Position numbers and translations under genes: made by a program. A stretch of DNA of 64,000 bases from Monocercomonoides exilis (taxonomy: Eukaryota > Preaxostyla > Oxymonadida > Polymastigidae), in NCBI GenBank assembly GCA_001643675.2, contig LSRY02000055.1, positions 498,501-562,500 of the forward strand, written 5' to 3'. Shown piece after piece: positions 10,525-20,047 of this stretch (position 1 is the stretch's first letter; every line of letters starts with the position of its first letter). A model generated the notes under the pieces. The model searched no databases, had not been told where the DNA came from, and was given only the letters and a program-made list of their open reading frames with translations.

Positions 10525-13500
10525 TTATGCAACTTCATCCCTCATAATTTCTTTCATCCGTTTTTTCACCTCTCCCAGCGTGGGCCTTCCCCTCGCATCA
10601 TCCATCCACATCCTCTCCATCACCTCAATCAGCTCCTCTCCCTCAATCCCTTCCGTCAGCGGACGCACCCCATCCCTCATCATCTCCTGCGCTTCCTCTG
10701 CATCACACTCGCTCAACGGCTCTTCCCCTGTTGTCATTTCATGGAGAATCAGTCCAAGTGTGAAAACAACTGCTTTTCCAATTCCCTCATCTCCCACTTC
10801 CTCTTCATCATCTTCATTTTCGCTGTTAAGTTCAGGCGCCTTCCATCGCTTCATTTCTTCCTTCTGCTTTTCATCCTCCAATTCTTCATTCAATAGGTAT
10901 ATTTCATTATTTCCTTCCTCAACAAAGATTGTATGTGGGCACAATTGTTTCCCCATCATTTCCACTCTTTCATCATCAACCGATATCAAATGCTCAAACA
11001 GTTCTGCAACTGCTTTTACCACCTCCTTCCCATCAACAACATCCATTGCTCTTGTTCCCAGTGTGAAATCCCCTTCAACAGAATGAATCATCGAGTATAA
11101 TGTTTTGATGTTCTTTTTCTCTTTCTCTCGAAATGGCTTCTTTGCTGATATCACATTGAGTGAATGAGATTTTGGTGCCCCAGCAGCAGAATCATTCTCG
11201 GAAAATGGCAATGAAGATTCCAAATCTGGAAGATCGTTTTCATTCAGTATTTCATCATTGTTCATTGACGGAGGCTCTGGAAGATCTTCTTCATCGTTGT
11301 CAATGAGAAGCGGAATTTGGCTTGTCATCCCTTCCAGCAATGTCGATGGCATTTCACTCATCTCAAAGCTTCTTCCATTGTTTTCCCTTCTTCTCCTCTC
11401 CATCTTCTGCATTATCTGCTCATTTTCCAAAATTTCTTTCTCAACTTTCTTTTCCACTTCTCTTAGTTTCCTTCGCAAAAGCACAACAACCACAACAAAT
11501 AAACCAACAAAAATTAAAAGAGCAGCAATGCACCCAATAAAGGCAAATAAACTCCATTCAATCCCGCTTTCTCCTTTACAATCTTTGCAGCCTCCTTCTG
11601 AAATTCTATCATCTCCAGTTGAAGGAGACACAGTTTTATTTATCACAACCAATTTATTAGAGGATAATGAATTCCCTTTCCCAAACAGAATGCTCATGCT
11701 CACTTCTGTTTTCTTTCCCATCACTTCCACCTGCTCTGACGTGATAACCGAATGAATTTCGTTTTCTGAAACACACTCATTTTCTTCTATCTTTTGTGTT
11801 TGGATCAGTTCAACGTCCCCGTCTTTCATGCTTATCTTCAGCGACAAGTTGCACGGAAGAAGCAGCTTCCCCCGGATGCTCAAGTCCATGCCCCCACTCG
11901 CCTGTGTTGTGTTCTTCACTTCTTCCAGAACTGGGATGAAAAATGATGATGTTCTTTCACTCGCTATCCCTCCCAATTGACATCCTTCGTCCAAAATCCA
12001 AAGCGATGAGTTATCTTTCAGTCCGTCTCCACCTTTCACACTTGCAACATTCAGCTCGCTGTTCCCTGTGCAGATCACATTCCTTCGCGCTGACGGATAT
12101 CCCTCAACAGATGGATTGTTGTTCTCAAACTTGCTGTTTTCTATCATCAAGCTGCCTCCACTCACCCACAGCCCTCCTTCTTTGCTCTTCATAACTGTTG
12201 TTTCCTTCATCTCCACATTGCTGTTTTCAATGTCAATCAACGAGCCGCTCCATTCGCATAATTTCTCTCCTCTTCCTTGTTCTTCATTCACTGTCTCTGC
12301 TTCTTTCTCCTCTTTTTCTCCATCAAACACACATATCTCAACCTTCACTTCCTTGGATCGCCTTATCTGCATCATGCTTCCCTTCTCCACCGAATTCGCG
12401 CTTTTTTCAAACGAGCAGTTCAGCACACTCACCTCCTGTTCTGCGTCTTCCATCGCAACAACACATCTTTCTGATGCTACACTCACATTCTCTATCCTCA
12501 TGATCTTCATCACCACCTTCGCTTTTCCTCCAACACTCACAACATCTCCCTCACTTTTGATATTTGAAATGCTCGTTTCAAGCAGCGTCACATTCGATTC
12601 TCTGTTGAATAATAATATTGACCCTGTTGAGTGCAAATCTCTAAATGCTGAATCAAATATCCTCAGCTCTCCGCTTTCCACGCTCACAACCGAACTGCTC
12701 AGCTTCATGTCTTCTGCTGTTGCTGATGAGTAGAACTCGCATTTTTGGATCTCCATTGACCCGTTCTTCACTTTCATGATGTAGCTGTGAGAAGCCTCAA
12801 ACGTATCTTCAAACTCGAATGAGCACCTCTCCACAGCGCTTTCATTTATAAACTCCATGATGCAATCCTTCTCTGCCGATTTCTCAATCTTAGATTTCAG
12901 CTTCACAATCGCCTGTGTCTTTTTGTATGAGTTCACATTCAGATCTCCAATCACACATTCCTTTGTCACAGTCCCTTCTCCGTCAATCAGAATCGCATTC
13001 ATCACTCCTTGCTCAATGTGGTCAATCGCTTCGTTGATGCTGCTGCATGGGTTGCCCTGAGCTCCGCATCGTCTGCCATCATCCCCCGACCCATTCAAAA
13101 ACACTTGAAGACCTTTGAAGAATGTGATCAGCGGAATAACATCCATGTCAGTTTTCCCCTCCGAATCACTCCCGCAGATGGAGTTGTTTGTGCCCAATGA
13201 TTCCTGGTTGTAGTTCAGCGAGAACAGTGTTTCGTTGATCTGGTGCCCAATTGAATGGCATTTGATGAATATGTCTTTCCCCACAAATGCGTCGTTCAGC
13301 CTGAACAAGATATTCACAATCTTGAAATTCAGTGATGGAATCTGACTTTCATCATCAATGTTAACATTTCGTGGGTCTGCTCCATCGATATACAGCCCTC
13401 CACCGCGCCCTGATCCCGTCGAGCATCTGCATGTCGAAAACGTGCTCCCATTCACCTTCAAAACCGATTCTTCACTCTTCAGCACCAATTTCATTCCTCC

Positions 13501-15663
13501 TCCTTCTGTGTTCGAATCGCTCCTGCACGTGGACATTGTGCAGTCTTCGATCGTGCATTTCATCGCATAATCAAACGATCCCAATTCAATCGCACTTGCT
13601 CTGCTTCCTTCGTTTATGATGTTTTCAAACGAACAGTACACAACTTTCAACACAGGCTTGTTGCCATTCAAACGAGTGTTTTCATTTCCATTCATCTGGT
13701 TTTCCTCTTCTATCATCGAAATCAGGCTATTTTCTTTCAAAGTCGCTGATGAAATGTTCACATTCTGGATCGTCACCTGGCTCGCAGTTTGGCTGAATGC
13801 AATGAATCCTTTCAATTCGTTGATCTTATTCAAAGTGCAGCTCTGAACTGCTGCGCTCCCTCCGTTCACTTTTATCAGGCAACACTCAAAACTTTCAACA
13901 TTCCCGCCAGCTGACCCAAATGAGCAGTCCGTAACTGACAAGACTGAATTCGTTCCTGATGATTCAATGAATACTGCATGATTGGTGGTTGTGCTGGGTT
14001 TGGTGAACGAGACATTCACAAACGACAGACTCACATTCGATGATATCATTGAATCTTTCAGATCATTCCCATCTTCATCAGATATTGTCACAGCTGTCCC
14101 TTTCTTTGTTCCTTTTATCACAACTGCTGGAGCCTCTGAATCTGGCAAAGTTGGCAACGAAGACAAGAATGATATCGAATGGCTCAGCAACCCTGAATCC
14201 CCAATGCTGATCTGGGATTCGCCTTTTCCAAGTGTCGAATATCTCAGTGATATCAGGTGATTGATCGATGAACACGGTGCTTCAGAAAAGCCACACCCAC
14301 TGAAGTCTCCTCCTTTTTCATTCGATACAAACCCATCTTTGCTCCAGTTCCTCCACAAATACACAACCAATGGAATCACATATCCCTCATCTGTGCTTGC
14401 TCTCTCCCATCCACACAGCTCATCCAATGACTTCTCATCACTTGCACTCAACCCCCATTTCAGTTGTTCGTTTGACATAACATCGTCCAGCTCATTTCCC
14501 GATATGAACACTTTCTTCCCTTTCCAAGCATTGCACCTGCTGAATGTCACTCCTTCCATCTGAAATGATCCCATTGTATCTGCCAATTCAACAAACATCC
14601 CTCCTCCCATTCCTCTTCCTTTCTGCAAGTTGTCCTCTGTTGGCACCTGGCATCCTGTGAATGTTACGCTATTAATCTCCAAACTTCCTCCGTTCTCAGC
14701 TGAAATCATCATCCCTCCTCCTTTCATCCCACCTCCCCCTGTGCATGTTGTTGAAATGCTGCAGTTATCCACAACTGCGCTTCCTCCTTCTTTTATCGCA
14801 GCACTGATGCAACCTCTTCCTTCTACGCTCCCACCTTCCACCGTCACTCCACTCACTCTGCTGTTCTTTATCTCCAGCTTCTCTCCATTGCTTATTGTTA
14901 TTGGTGATTTGCCGTTCATCGTCAGTGTCGTTACACTTTCCATCATCAATCCATCCACAATCAGTTCTCCTCCCGCAACATTCAACACGTTGTATCCTAT
15001 CTTTCCACCCGTAAATGCTCCACTTTCAAATGACACTGAACAGCTCGCCAGACGCAGTGTTGATGATGAATGGATGAGTGCTCTTCTTCTCGAACTCAAC
15101 TGTCCTTTCACAACAAATGAAATACTGCTTATAGTCAGAGAATTCGAACATCCGACAAACCAATCTTGTGTGCTTGATCCTTCTTCAACCACATTCACTT
15201 TCACCCTTGTTATCTCTTCTCCTGCTGTCACTTTCCCCGAAACACTCACATCGAATGAAGGCCCGATGACTTCATCCTTTATTGATGATTCAGAAGAAAC
15301 CTCAACTCTTTGGAAGCCTTTCGGAACTCGAGTGCTCATGCAATAATTGATTGTTTCACACCCAAACTTCTCAAATCCACAGTAGCTGTGATCCAATGCC
15401 CTCTCTCCGCTCCCATCGACAGTCAGCTTCGATTCGATGGTGAACAAATACACAAACAGCGGAATCACTTTCTCTCCGTTCCCATCCTCGCTCCCGCACA
15501 ACTTCAGCACATCTGTTGGTATTTCGCTTGAATCAAAAAACTTAAATGTTGTTGCATCTATTTTTGAGTCCAATAGCACACCACTCCCACAGCTCACAAA
15601 CACGTCTTTCCCATATTTTGCTTTTGTTAAAAAATGAAGATGAAAATTTAACTTCTGATGCAA
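10525..15663 (-). CDS. Beta-helix receptor-like protein with membrane span and pseudokinase domain (C-terminal part of one gene)
   Basis: An open frame of 1712 codons ending in TAA at 10525. Residues 1 to about 1365 are right-handed beta-helix coils with GGGM/GGGL turns and FxxC/CxF motifs, in modules of roughly 400 residues that each start with a G(K)(D/K)VF...CG...C.SIN segment (residues about 20, 380 and 780). A hydrophobic span at residues 1370-1393 (IALLIFVGLFVVVVVLL-like) is followed by a basic RRKLREVEKK coiled stretch. The last 210 residues are kinase-like: RWKAPEL (APE motif), VFTLGLILHEM and ARGRPTL near the end. No glycine loop, HRD or DFG is visible, so it is probably a pseudokinase. 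The protein is expected on the cell surface with the helix outside and the kinase inside. The upstream part continues in another frame (see 15542-19234). Confidence 0.75.
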   Translation of the reverse strand: MHQKLNFHLHFLTKAKYGKDVFVSCGSGVLLDSKIDATTFKFFDSSEIPTDVLKLCGSEDGNGEKVIPLFVYLFTIESKLTVDGSGERALDHSYCGFEKFGCETINYCMSTRVPKGFQRVEVSSESSIKDEVIGPSFDVSVSGKVTAGEEITRVKVNVVEEGSSTQDWFVGCSNSLTISSISFVVKGQLSSRRRALIHSSSTLRLASCSVSFESGAFTGGKIGYNVLNVAGGELIVDGLMMESVTTLTMNGKSPITISNGEKLEIKNSRVSGVTVEGGSVEGRGCISAAIKEGGSAVVDNCSISTTCTGGGGMKGGGMMISAENGGSLEINSVTFTGCQVPTEDNLQKGRGMGGGMFVELADTMGSFQMEGVTFSRCNAWKGKKVFISGNELDDVMSNEQLKWGLSASDEKSLDELCGWERASTDEGYVIPLVVYLWRNWSKDGFVSNEKGGDFSGCGFSEAPCSSINHLISLRYSTLGKGESQISIGDSGLLSHSISFLSSLPTLPDSEAPAVVIKGTKKGTAVTISDEDGNDLKDSMISSNVSLSFVNVSFTKPSTTTNHAVFIESSGTNSVLSVTDCSFGSAGGNVESFECCLIKVNGGSAAVQSCTLNKINELKGFIAFSQTASQVTIQNVNISSATLKENSLISMIEEENQMNGNENTRLNGNKPVLKVVYCSFENIINEGSRASAIELGSFDYAMKCTIEDCTMSTCRSDSNTEGGGMKLVLKSEESVLKVNGSTFSTCRCSTGSGRGGGLYIDGADPRNVNIDDESQIPSLNFKIVNILFRLNDAFVGKDIFIKCHSIGHQINETLFSLNYNQESLGTNNSICGSDSEGKTDMDVIPLITFFKGLQVFLNGSGDDGRRCGAQGNPCSSINEAIDHIEQGVMNAILIDGEGTVTKECVIGDLNVNSYKKTQAIVKLKSKIEKSAEKDCIMEFINESAVERCSFEFEDTFEASHSYIMKVKNGSMEIQKCEFYSSATAEDMKLSSSVVSVESGELRIFDSAFRDLHSTGSILLFNRESNVTLLETSISNIKSEGDVVSVGGKAKVVMKIMRIENVSVASERCVVAMEDAEQEVSVLNCSFEKSANSVEKGSMMQIRRSKEVKVEICVFDGEKEEKEAETVNEEQGRGEKLCEWSGSLIDIENSNVEMKETTVMKSKEGGLWVSGGSLMIENSKFENNNPSVEGYPSARRNVICTGNSELNVASVKGGDGLKDNSSLWILDEGCQLGGIASERTSSFFIPVLEEVKNTTQASGGMDLSIRGKLLLPCNLSLKISMKDGDVELIQTQKIEENECVSENEIHSVITSEQVEVMGKKTEVSMSILFGKGNSLSSNKLVVINKTVSPSTGDDRISEGGCKDCKGESGIEWSLFAFIGCIAALLIFVGLFVVVVVLLRRKLREVEKKVEKEILENEQIMQKMERRRRENNGRSFEMSEMPSTLLEGMTSQIPLLIDNDEEDLPEPPSMNNDEILNENDLPDLESSLPFSENDSAAGAPKSHSLNVISAKKPFREKEKKNIKTLYSMIHSVEGDFTLGTRAMDVVDGKEVVKAVAELFEHLISVDDERVEMMGKQLCPHTIFVEEGNNEIYLLNEELEDEKQKEEMKRWKAPELNSENEDDEEEVGDEGIGKAVVFTLGLILHEMTTGEEPLSECDAEEAQEMMRDGVRPLTEGIEGEELIEVMERMWMDDARGRPTLGEVKKRMKEIMRDEVA

Positions 15664-18600
15664 TTTCCAACTTGCTCTTCGTGCTCAGCATCTCCAGCTG
15701 CAATCCTCCCCCTGTCCCTTCATTTGCTTCAAGCTTATTCGCCTCGCATCCATCGATTTTCGTCGATCCATTCACAACAACACTTCCTTCTCCCGTCACA
15801 CTCACACACAACCCTCCTCCTCTTCCTTCTTTTCCGTCTTTTCCATGGCATTTGCAATTTTTAACTGTGCACGTGTCTATTTCAACTCTTCCATTTAGCC
15901 CAGCCCCTCTGTCCACACCAACTGTTCCAACAACCCATCCTCCGTTCCCATATTTCTTTTCCACGCTTGAGACTTTGCATTCTGAAAAGCGCACAAAGTT
16001 CACGCCCCCGACAAATTGAACCAACGAGCTGCTTTCAAACACCAATGTCCGATCAATCAACAATTTTTCCAATATCATATCTCCTCCAATCGCCTTGACA
16101 AAGACATATCCAATTGAGTGATCCCCATCGTCATTCGATGAACAGACAACTGAGCATTCTGAGAGCGTAAGGAGCGTGGAATTTGCTAAAATCAGCGATG
16201 GAGCACCTGACAGAACCGTCGGAATGCTGAAATCGATGCTGCTGATGGAACATTCGCTCTGCACATCAATCAAATATTGAAGTCCAGTAGTTTCTGGATC
16301 AACAACCTTCACACTCTTTTCATTTCCGGTGCAAAAGATCTCCCATTTATAAGCATCACTCATCGACACTACTTCTGCCAGCTCCAATCCTGAATCAAGC
16401 TCGATTTTTTTATTCACACCTGCATATCGCAACTGAGCAGCGTGGGTGATGGTGGCACACGGATAATAAGCAAATCCGCAGAATTGCGAATCATATCCTC
16501 CCAATTGGTTCTTTGCCTTCCCCACATGTGCAGCAGCCGGAAATGTGTCCAGAAACACATTCAGTGGGAATTTCTTCATATCTTCATCACTCCGATCGAA
16601 TCCCTCCAGCTCGTCGAATGCCGATGTGTTTCGCGGAACATTAAACTTTGAAGAGGAGATGCCCCATTTCACACAATTGCTCCCATTCACAAACAGAAAT
16701 TTCCCCCCCAATGTTGCTGTACAACCTGAAAAGTCAACAGCCATCATCGAGATATCGAAGGCAGAACTTTCCCCGATATTTTCCAGATACAGCATCATCC
16801 CTCCTCCATATTTGTTACACTTGCATCTGTTCAATTTTGTTTCCTCGTTTGCCGCGGCTGTTGAACTCCCCACCCGCAACTTGCTTGAAGATGATTCCAA
16901 CTCGACCTTGATCCCACCACCACTTCCAGTCTTGCACTCGCAATCTTCGATTGTCACATTCTTGACCACAAACGTTTCTCCTGCCTTCACACTCTTTGCC
17001 ACAACCACCCCATCTCCTTCAGTCAACTTCACATTCGTCACCTTCACATTCGCCAGCACGCTGTCTCCTGATGCTGTGGCTGTCAGATACAGTGCAGATG
17101 ACGATAATGACGACAATGAAGAAGAAGAAGAAGAAGGAGAAGATGGATTCGGCTCAGAGAACAATGGTTTTGAGACATTCAAATTTATGATCTCCACATC
17201 AACCATCGACAGCTGTGACAGCGGCACCACAAACACTGACGACGACATCACATAGTTTCCTGAAGAAACACTCGTGGTGATCACAACATCCTCCAATGAG
17301 AGTGACCCACCCCCATCAGACACCACAACCACATTCGGCGAAGAAGGATTTATATTTGAGTTGCAATCAACTTTCATGTGCAATAAACCAAGGTTTCCTG
17401 TCGAAACACTGAACAACGTTCCTACTGCTGATGATGATGAAAGGGCTCCTATTTCGATCGAACTCTTATCTTTGCCTTTCCCAATGACTGAAATCTTCTT
17501 TGTTCCAATCTCAATTGTTGTTGTCTCACTTTTGTGATTCCCTTCCATCAGTGTTATTGTCAAGCTAATCTGTATTTCGCACATCTCAAGCGCCTTCTTC
17601 ACTGTCAGACAAGGATTTGATTCATTTGACCCGCACAGTTCATACAAGTCATTTCCATTCACCGAAACATAAATCGTCTTATCCTTCAACCATTCCTTCT
17701 TTTCTGTGTGCTGAAATGTCCAAGCATTTGCATTCGAGTAGTTGTATGCATAACACACTCTTTGATCATTCGCGTTTGTTGTATAACATTCATAGAACGG
17801 ATTGTCTGAAGTCGAAATGGCATTGTAATAATCAAAATACATCACATCATGCCCATATGGATTGGAGGTTGTTCTGCATTTGCATTCATGGAAGAACAAA
17901 AAATAACAATAAAATTTATCATTTGGCGCTGTTGCTCGATTTGGATACAATTCCAACCCTCCACCATATCCATTTGCTGTACATGAAATAAATTGAATGC
18001 TCCTCATTTTGAACTGACTTGGAACAGTCACACAACGCATGCCTCCACCTCCATTGCTTGTCAATGAGCATGAGGTGAAACTGCAGTCAAACACACACGC
18101 ACTCTCCCCTCCTCCATTTTCTGAACCAATGCAATCAGCTCCTGAAACCTGAAAACTTTCGAGAAGAAGTCCTCCTCCTAAGCCACTAGCTTTGCAATTC
18201 TGGAATTTACATCCGCTGATCCGAGCACATGTTGAAACAGAGCTGACGTACATTCCTCCTCCATATTGATTTTGTGCTGTACACTCATTGAACACATCGT
18301 TTTCGATATGAACAGACTTTATTGTATTGCACATAATTCCACCTCCGCGACTGAATGCAAAACAGTTATTAAACAGACAATTCGAAACAGAGAGCTCTCC
18401 AGAATTGAGATTATACATGAAAATAGCCCCTCCACTTGATATTCCATCAGTATACGAGTCGCTTTCTCCTGTTGTTTTCGATCCACTCCATTCACACCAA
18501 ATAAATGAGTTTGCTCCATTGGTTGTTGTATTCTGTCTTCCTGGAGTTAACTTTCTGACTGATGTTCCTTCACATACAACATTCTTTGTCCGGCAACATC

Positions 18601-19234
18601 CGATGAATGAAGTGTTTGAAACAGATAAGGAAGCCAAGGGGTTGTTGAGTGAGGGAACAATCCCTCCATCATATGCGTCGCAAACTGATGAAAAGGAGCA
18701 ACTATTCATCAAACAAGTGGTTTGGGTTAACATTGTGGTTGAAGGTGAACATGCCTCATTTGCTGTTGAGATGTTGAAAAATGTCAGATGGGAGAGGGAT
18801 ACAAGGGGTATTGAAGGGGATGAGAGGAACGGGGCTGATGAGACACAAAAAGAAGAGAAGTGTGATTCACTCACTGAAATACTCCCTTCAATGCCTTCTC
18901 CATATCCATCTCCTTCTCTTCCTCTTCCTCTTCCTCTTCCTCCTTCTCCTTCACCTGCTTTTTCTTCACCTCCACCCTTCTCCCCTCCATATCCCTTCCC
19001 TCCAAACAGCCTTCCCGAGTATATCTCTCCCCCACTTCTCCACCCCTTCAATGTGATGTTCCTCAACACCCCAATGCTCCTGCTCAGATCAAATGCCCCT
19101 GCACCATCATCCTTCCCCATCCCCATAACACATCCTCTCACCACAACCACACTCCCTTTCCTTCCACACACAACATTTCTGCGCTCGTCCTTTATCAGCA
19201 ATATCCTATTCATTGTAATTGATGAATTTTGCAT
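15542..19234 (-). CDS. Beta-helix protein, N-terminal part of the same gene (frame break at its end)
   Basis: An open frame of 1230 codons from the ATG at 19234. It has Pmp-like coils (GGAIF, CLFNNC, GGGMYVSS, CKFQNCKASGLGGG), a Gly/Glu/Arg-rich low-complexity loop at residues about 75-115 and the family's start-of-helix motif YVSVNGNDLYELCG with CLTVKKAL. Its last 40 codons overlap the next frame out of register, and the beta-helix sense passes from one frame to the other at the T6 run (15629-15634 on plus). The pair is therefore one gene of about 2,900 codons with a single-base lesion, real or a homopolymer sequencing error. No signal peptide follows the chosen ATG. The frame stays open about 60 bases further upstream without a better start, so a signal-peptide exon or the true 5' end is missing from view. 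Confidence 0.75.
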   Translation of the reverse strand: MQNSSITMNRILLIKDERRNVVCGRKGSVVVVRGCVMGMGKDDGAGAFDLSRSIGVLRNITLKGWRSGGEIYSGRLFGGKGYGGEKGGGEEKAGEGEGGRGRGRGREGDGYGEGIEGSISVSESHFSSFCVSSAPFLSSPSIPLVSLSHLTFFNISTANEACSPSTTMLTQTTCLMNSCSFSSVCDAYDGGIVPSLNNPLASLSVSNTSFIGCCRTKNVVCEGTSVRKLTPGRQNTTTNGANSFIWCEWSGSKTTGESDSYTDGISSGGAIFMYNLNSGELSVSNCLFNNCFAFSRGGGIMCNTIKSVHIENDVFNECTAQNQYGGGMYVSSVSTCARISGCKFQNCKASGLGGGLLLESFQVSGADCIGSENGGGESACVFDCSFTSCSLTSNGGGGMRCVTVPSQFKMRSIQFISCTANGYGGGLELYPNRATAPNDKFYCYFLFFHECKCRTTSNPYGHDVMYFDYYNAISTSDNPFYECYTTNANDQRVCYAYNYSNANAWTFQHTEKKEWLKDKTIYVSVNGNDLYELCGSNESNPCLTVKKALEMCEIQISLTITLMEGNHKSETTTIEIGTKKISVIGKGKDKSSIEIGALSSSSAVGTLFSVSTGNLGLLHMKVDCNSNINPSSPNVVVVSDGGGSLSLEDVVITTSVSSGNYVMSSSVFVVPLSQLSMVDVEIINLNVSKPLFSEPNPSSPSSSSSSLSSLSSSALYLTATASGDSVLANVKVTNVKLTEGDGVVVAKSVKAGETFVVKNVTIEDCECKTGSGGGIKVELESSSSKLRVGSSTAAANEETKLNRCKCNKYGGGMMLYLENIGESSAFDISMMAVDFSGCTATLGGKFLFVNGSNCVKWGISSSKFNVPRNTSAFDELEGFDRSDEDMKKFPLNVFLDTFPAAAHVGKAKNQLGGYDSQFCGFAYYPCATITHAAQLRYAGVNKKIELDSGLELAEVVSMSDAYKWEIFCTGNEKSVKVVDPETTGLQYLIDVQSECSISSIDFSIPTVLSGAPSLILANSTLLTLSECSVVCSSNDDGDHSIGYVFVKAIGGDMILEKLLIDRTLVFESSSLVQFVGGVNFVRFSECKVSSVEKKYGNGGWVVGTVGVDRGAGLNGRVEIDTCTVKNCKCHGKDGKEGRGGGLCVSVTGEGSVVVNGSTKIDGCEANKLEANEGTGGGLQLEMLSTKSKLEIASEVKFSSSFFNKSKIWERRVCELWEWCAIGLKNRCNNI
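15629..15634 (-). other. Homopolymer frame break in the beta-helix gene
   Basis: A run of six A on plus (T on minus) lies where the two large frames exchange. The upstream frame reads FFNKSKIW and the downstream frame FLTKAKYG across the same bases. One base more or less would join the frames. Confidence 0.7.
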
Positions 19235-19256
19235 GTGTATGCATCCTCTAATATAA

Positions 19257-19716
19257 CTTTTGCAATTTTTATATTTATAATCTTTTGAAAAAATAAATGA
19301 TCAAAAATTGAAATAACTGTCATCTATCAATCAATATAGGAGCATACTTCGATATTCTGCACTTAGCATACAGGCATATATCAATACGCTAAAATAACAA
19401 ACAGTTGATGACATGTTTAAAAAGATATTAACCTTTTTCCGATTATTATATTATTGAAATTAATGATGGGTATATATTTTTTTATTGTTTGTATATTTTT
19501 AATATTAATAATATATATATAATTATTAGTTTATAGATAAAATTTTATTTTATATATCTATAATAGAACTACTAAATTTCGCAAGGAAAAGAATAATTTA
19601 AAATAATTTCAAGATAGCATGATTTAAAATGCGAACATTTTTAAACTCCTAACATTTTTTGTTTGCGTTTTTTTTAATCAAAACGAAAAATAAAAATGTT
19701 TGATGATCCAGCTTTG
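19257..19716. other. AT-rich upstream region of the beta-helix gene
   Basis: No gene. AT-rich, with an AT-only stretch near 19500-19560. It should hold the promoter of the minus-strand gene, but no motif can be named. Confidence 0.4.
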
Positions 19717-19969
19717 AATATATGTCAAAATTTTTTTGAAAAGTTCCTTTTGTATAATTTTCAAATACAGAAAAATTTTCATATTTCAATCAATTTTCTG
19801 TTCCTTCTCACGAAACTTTTCTTGAATGAAAATAATAACATTGTGAAGATTTTCTTTTCATGACAGCGAAATTTGGTGAGTGGGAATAGATATTTGATAG
19901 AAAAAGAAATTTCAATTTTATTTGAAAATTAAACAAAAGGAACTTTTCAAAAAAATTTTGACATATATT
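19717..19969. mobile_element. MITE with 51-bp terminal inverted repeats (253 bp)
   Basis: Arms 19717-19767 and 19919-19969 are inverted copies with about two mismatches and share TATGTCAAAATTTTTTTGAA. The 151-bp interior has no coding potential. TA dinucleotides at both edges (tgaaTATATG and CATATAttt) would fit a Tc1/mariner-type insertion, but no longer duplication is seen. Confidence 0.7.
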
Positions 19970-20047
19970 TAATAATCATGAAAATATTTTTCATATCAAT
20001 ATTTGTGTTTGATGAATATCTTGTGAATTTTTAATCTATATTTGATT

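Noticed and set aside
10525-15346. Several plus-strand frames of 60-240 codons antisense to the beta-helix gene (for example 14630-15346)
   Set aside because: They are Ser/Pro/Thr-rich mirror frames of Gly/Glu/Ser-rich codons on minus. No independent signal.
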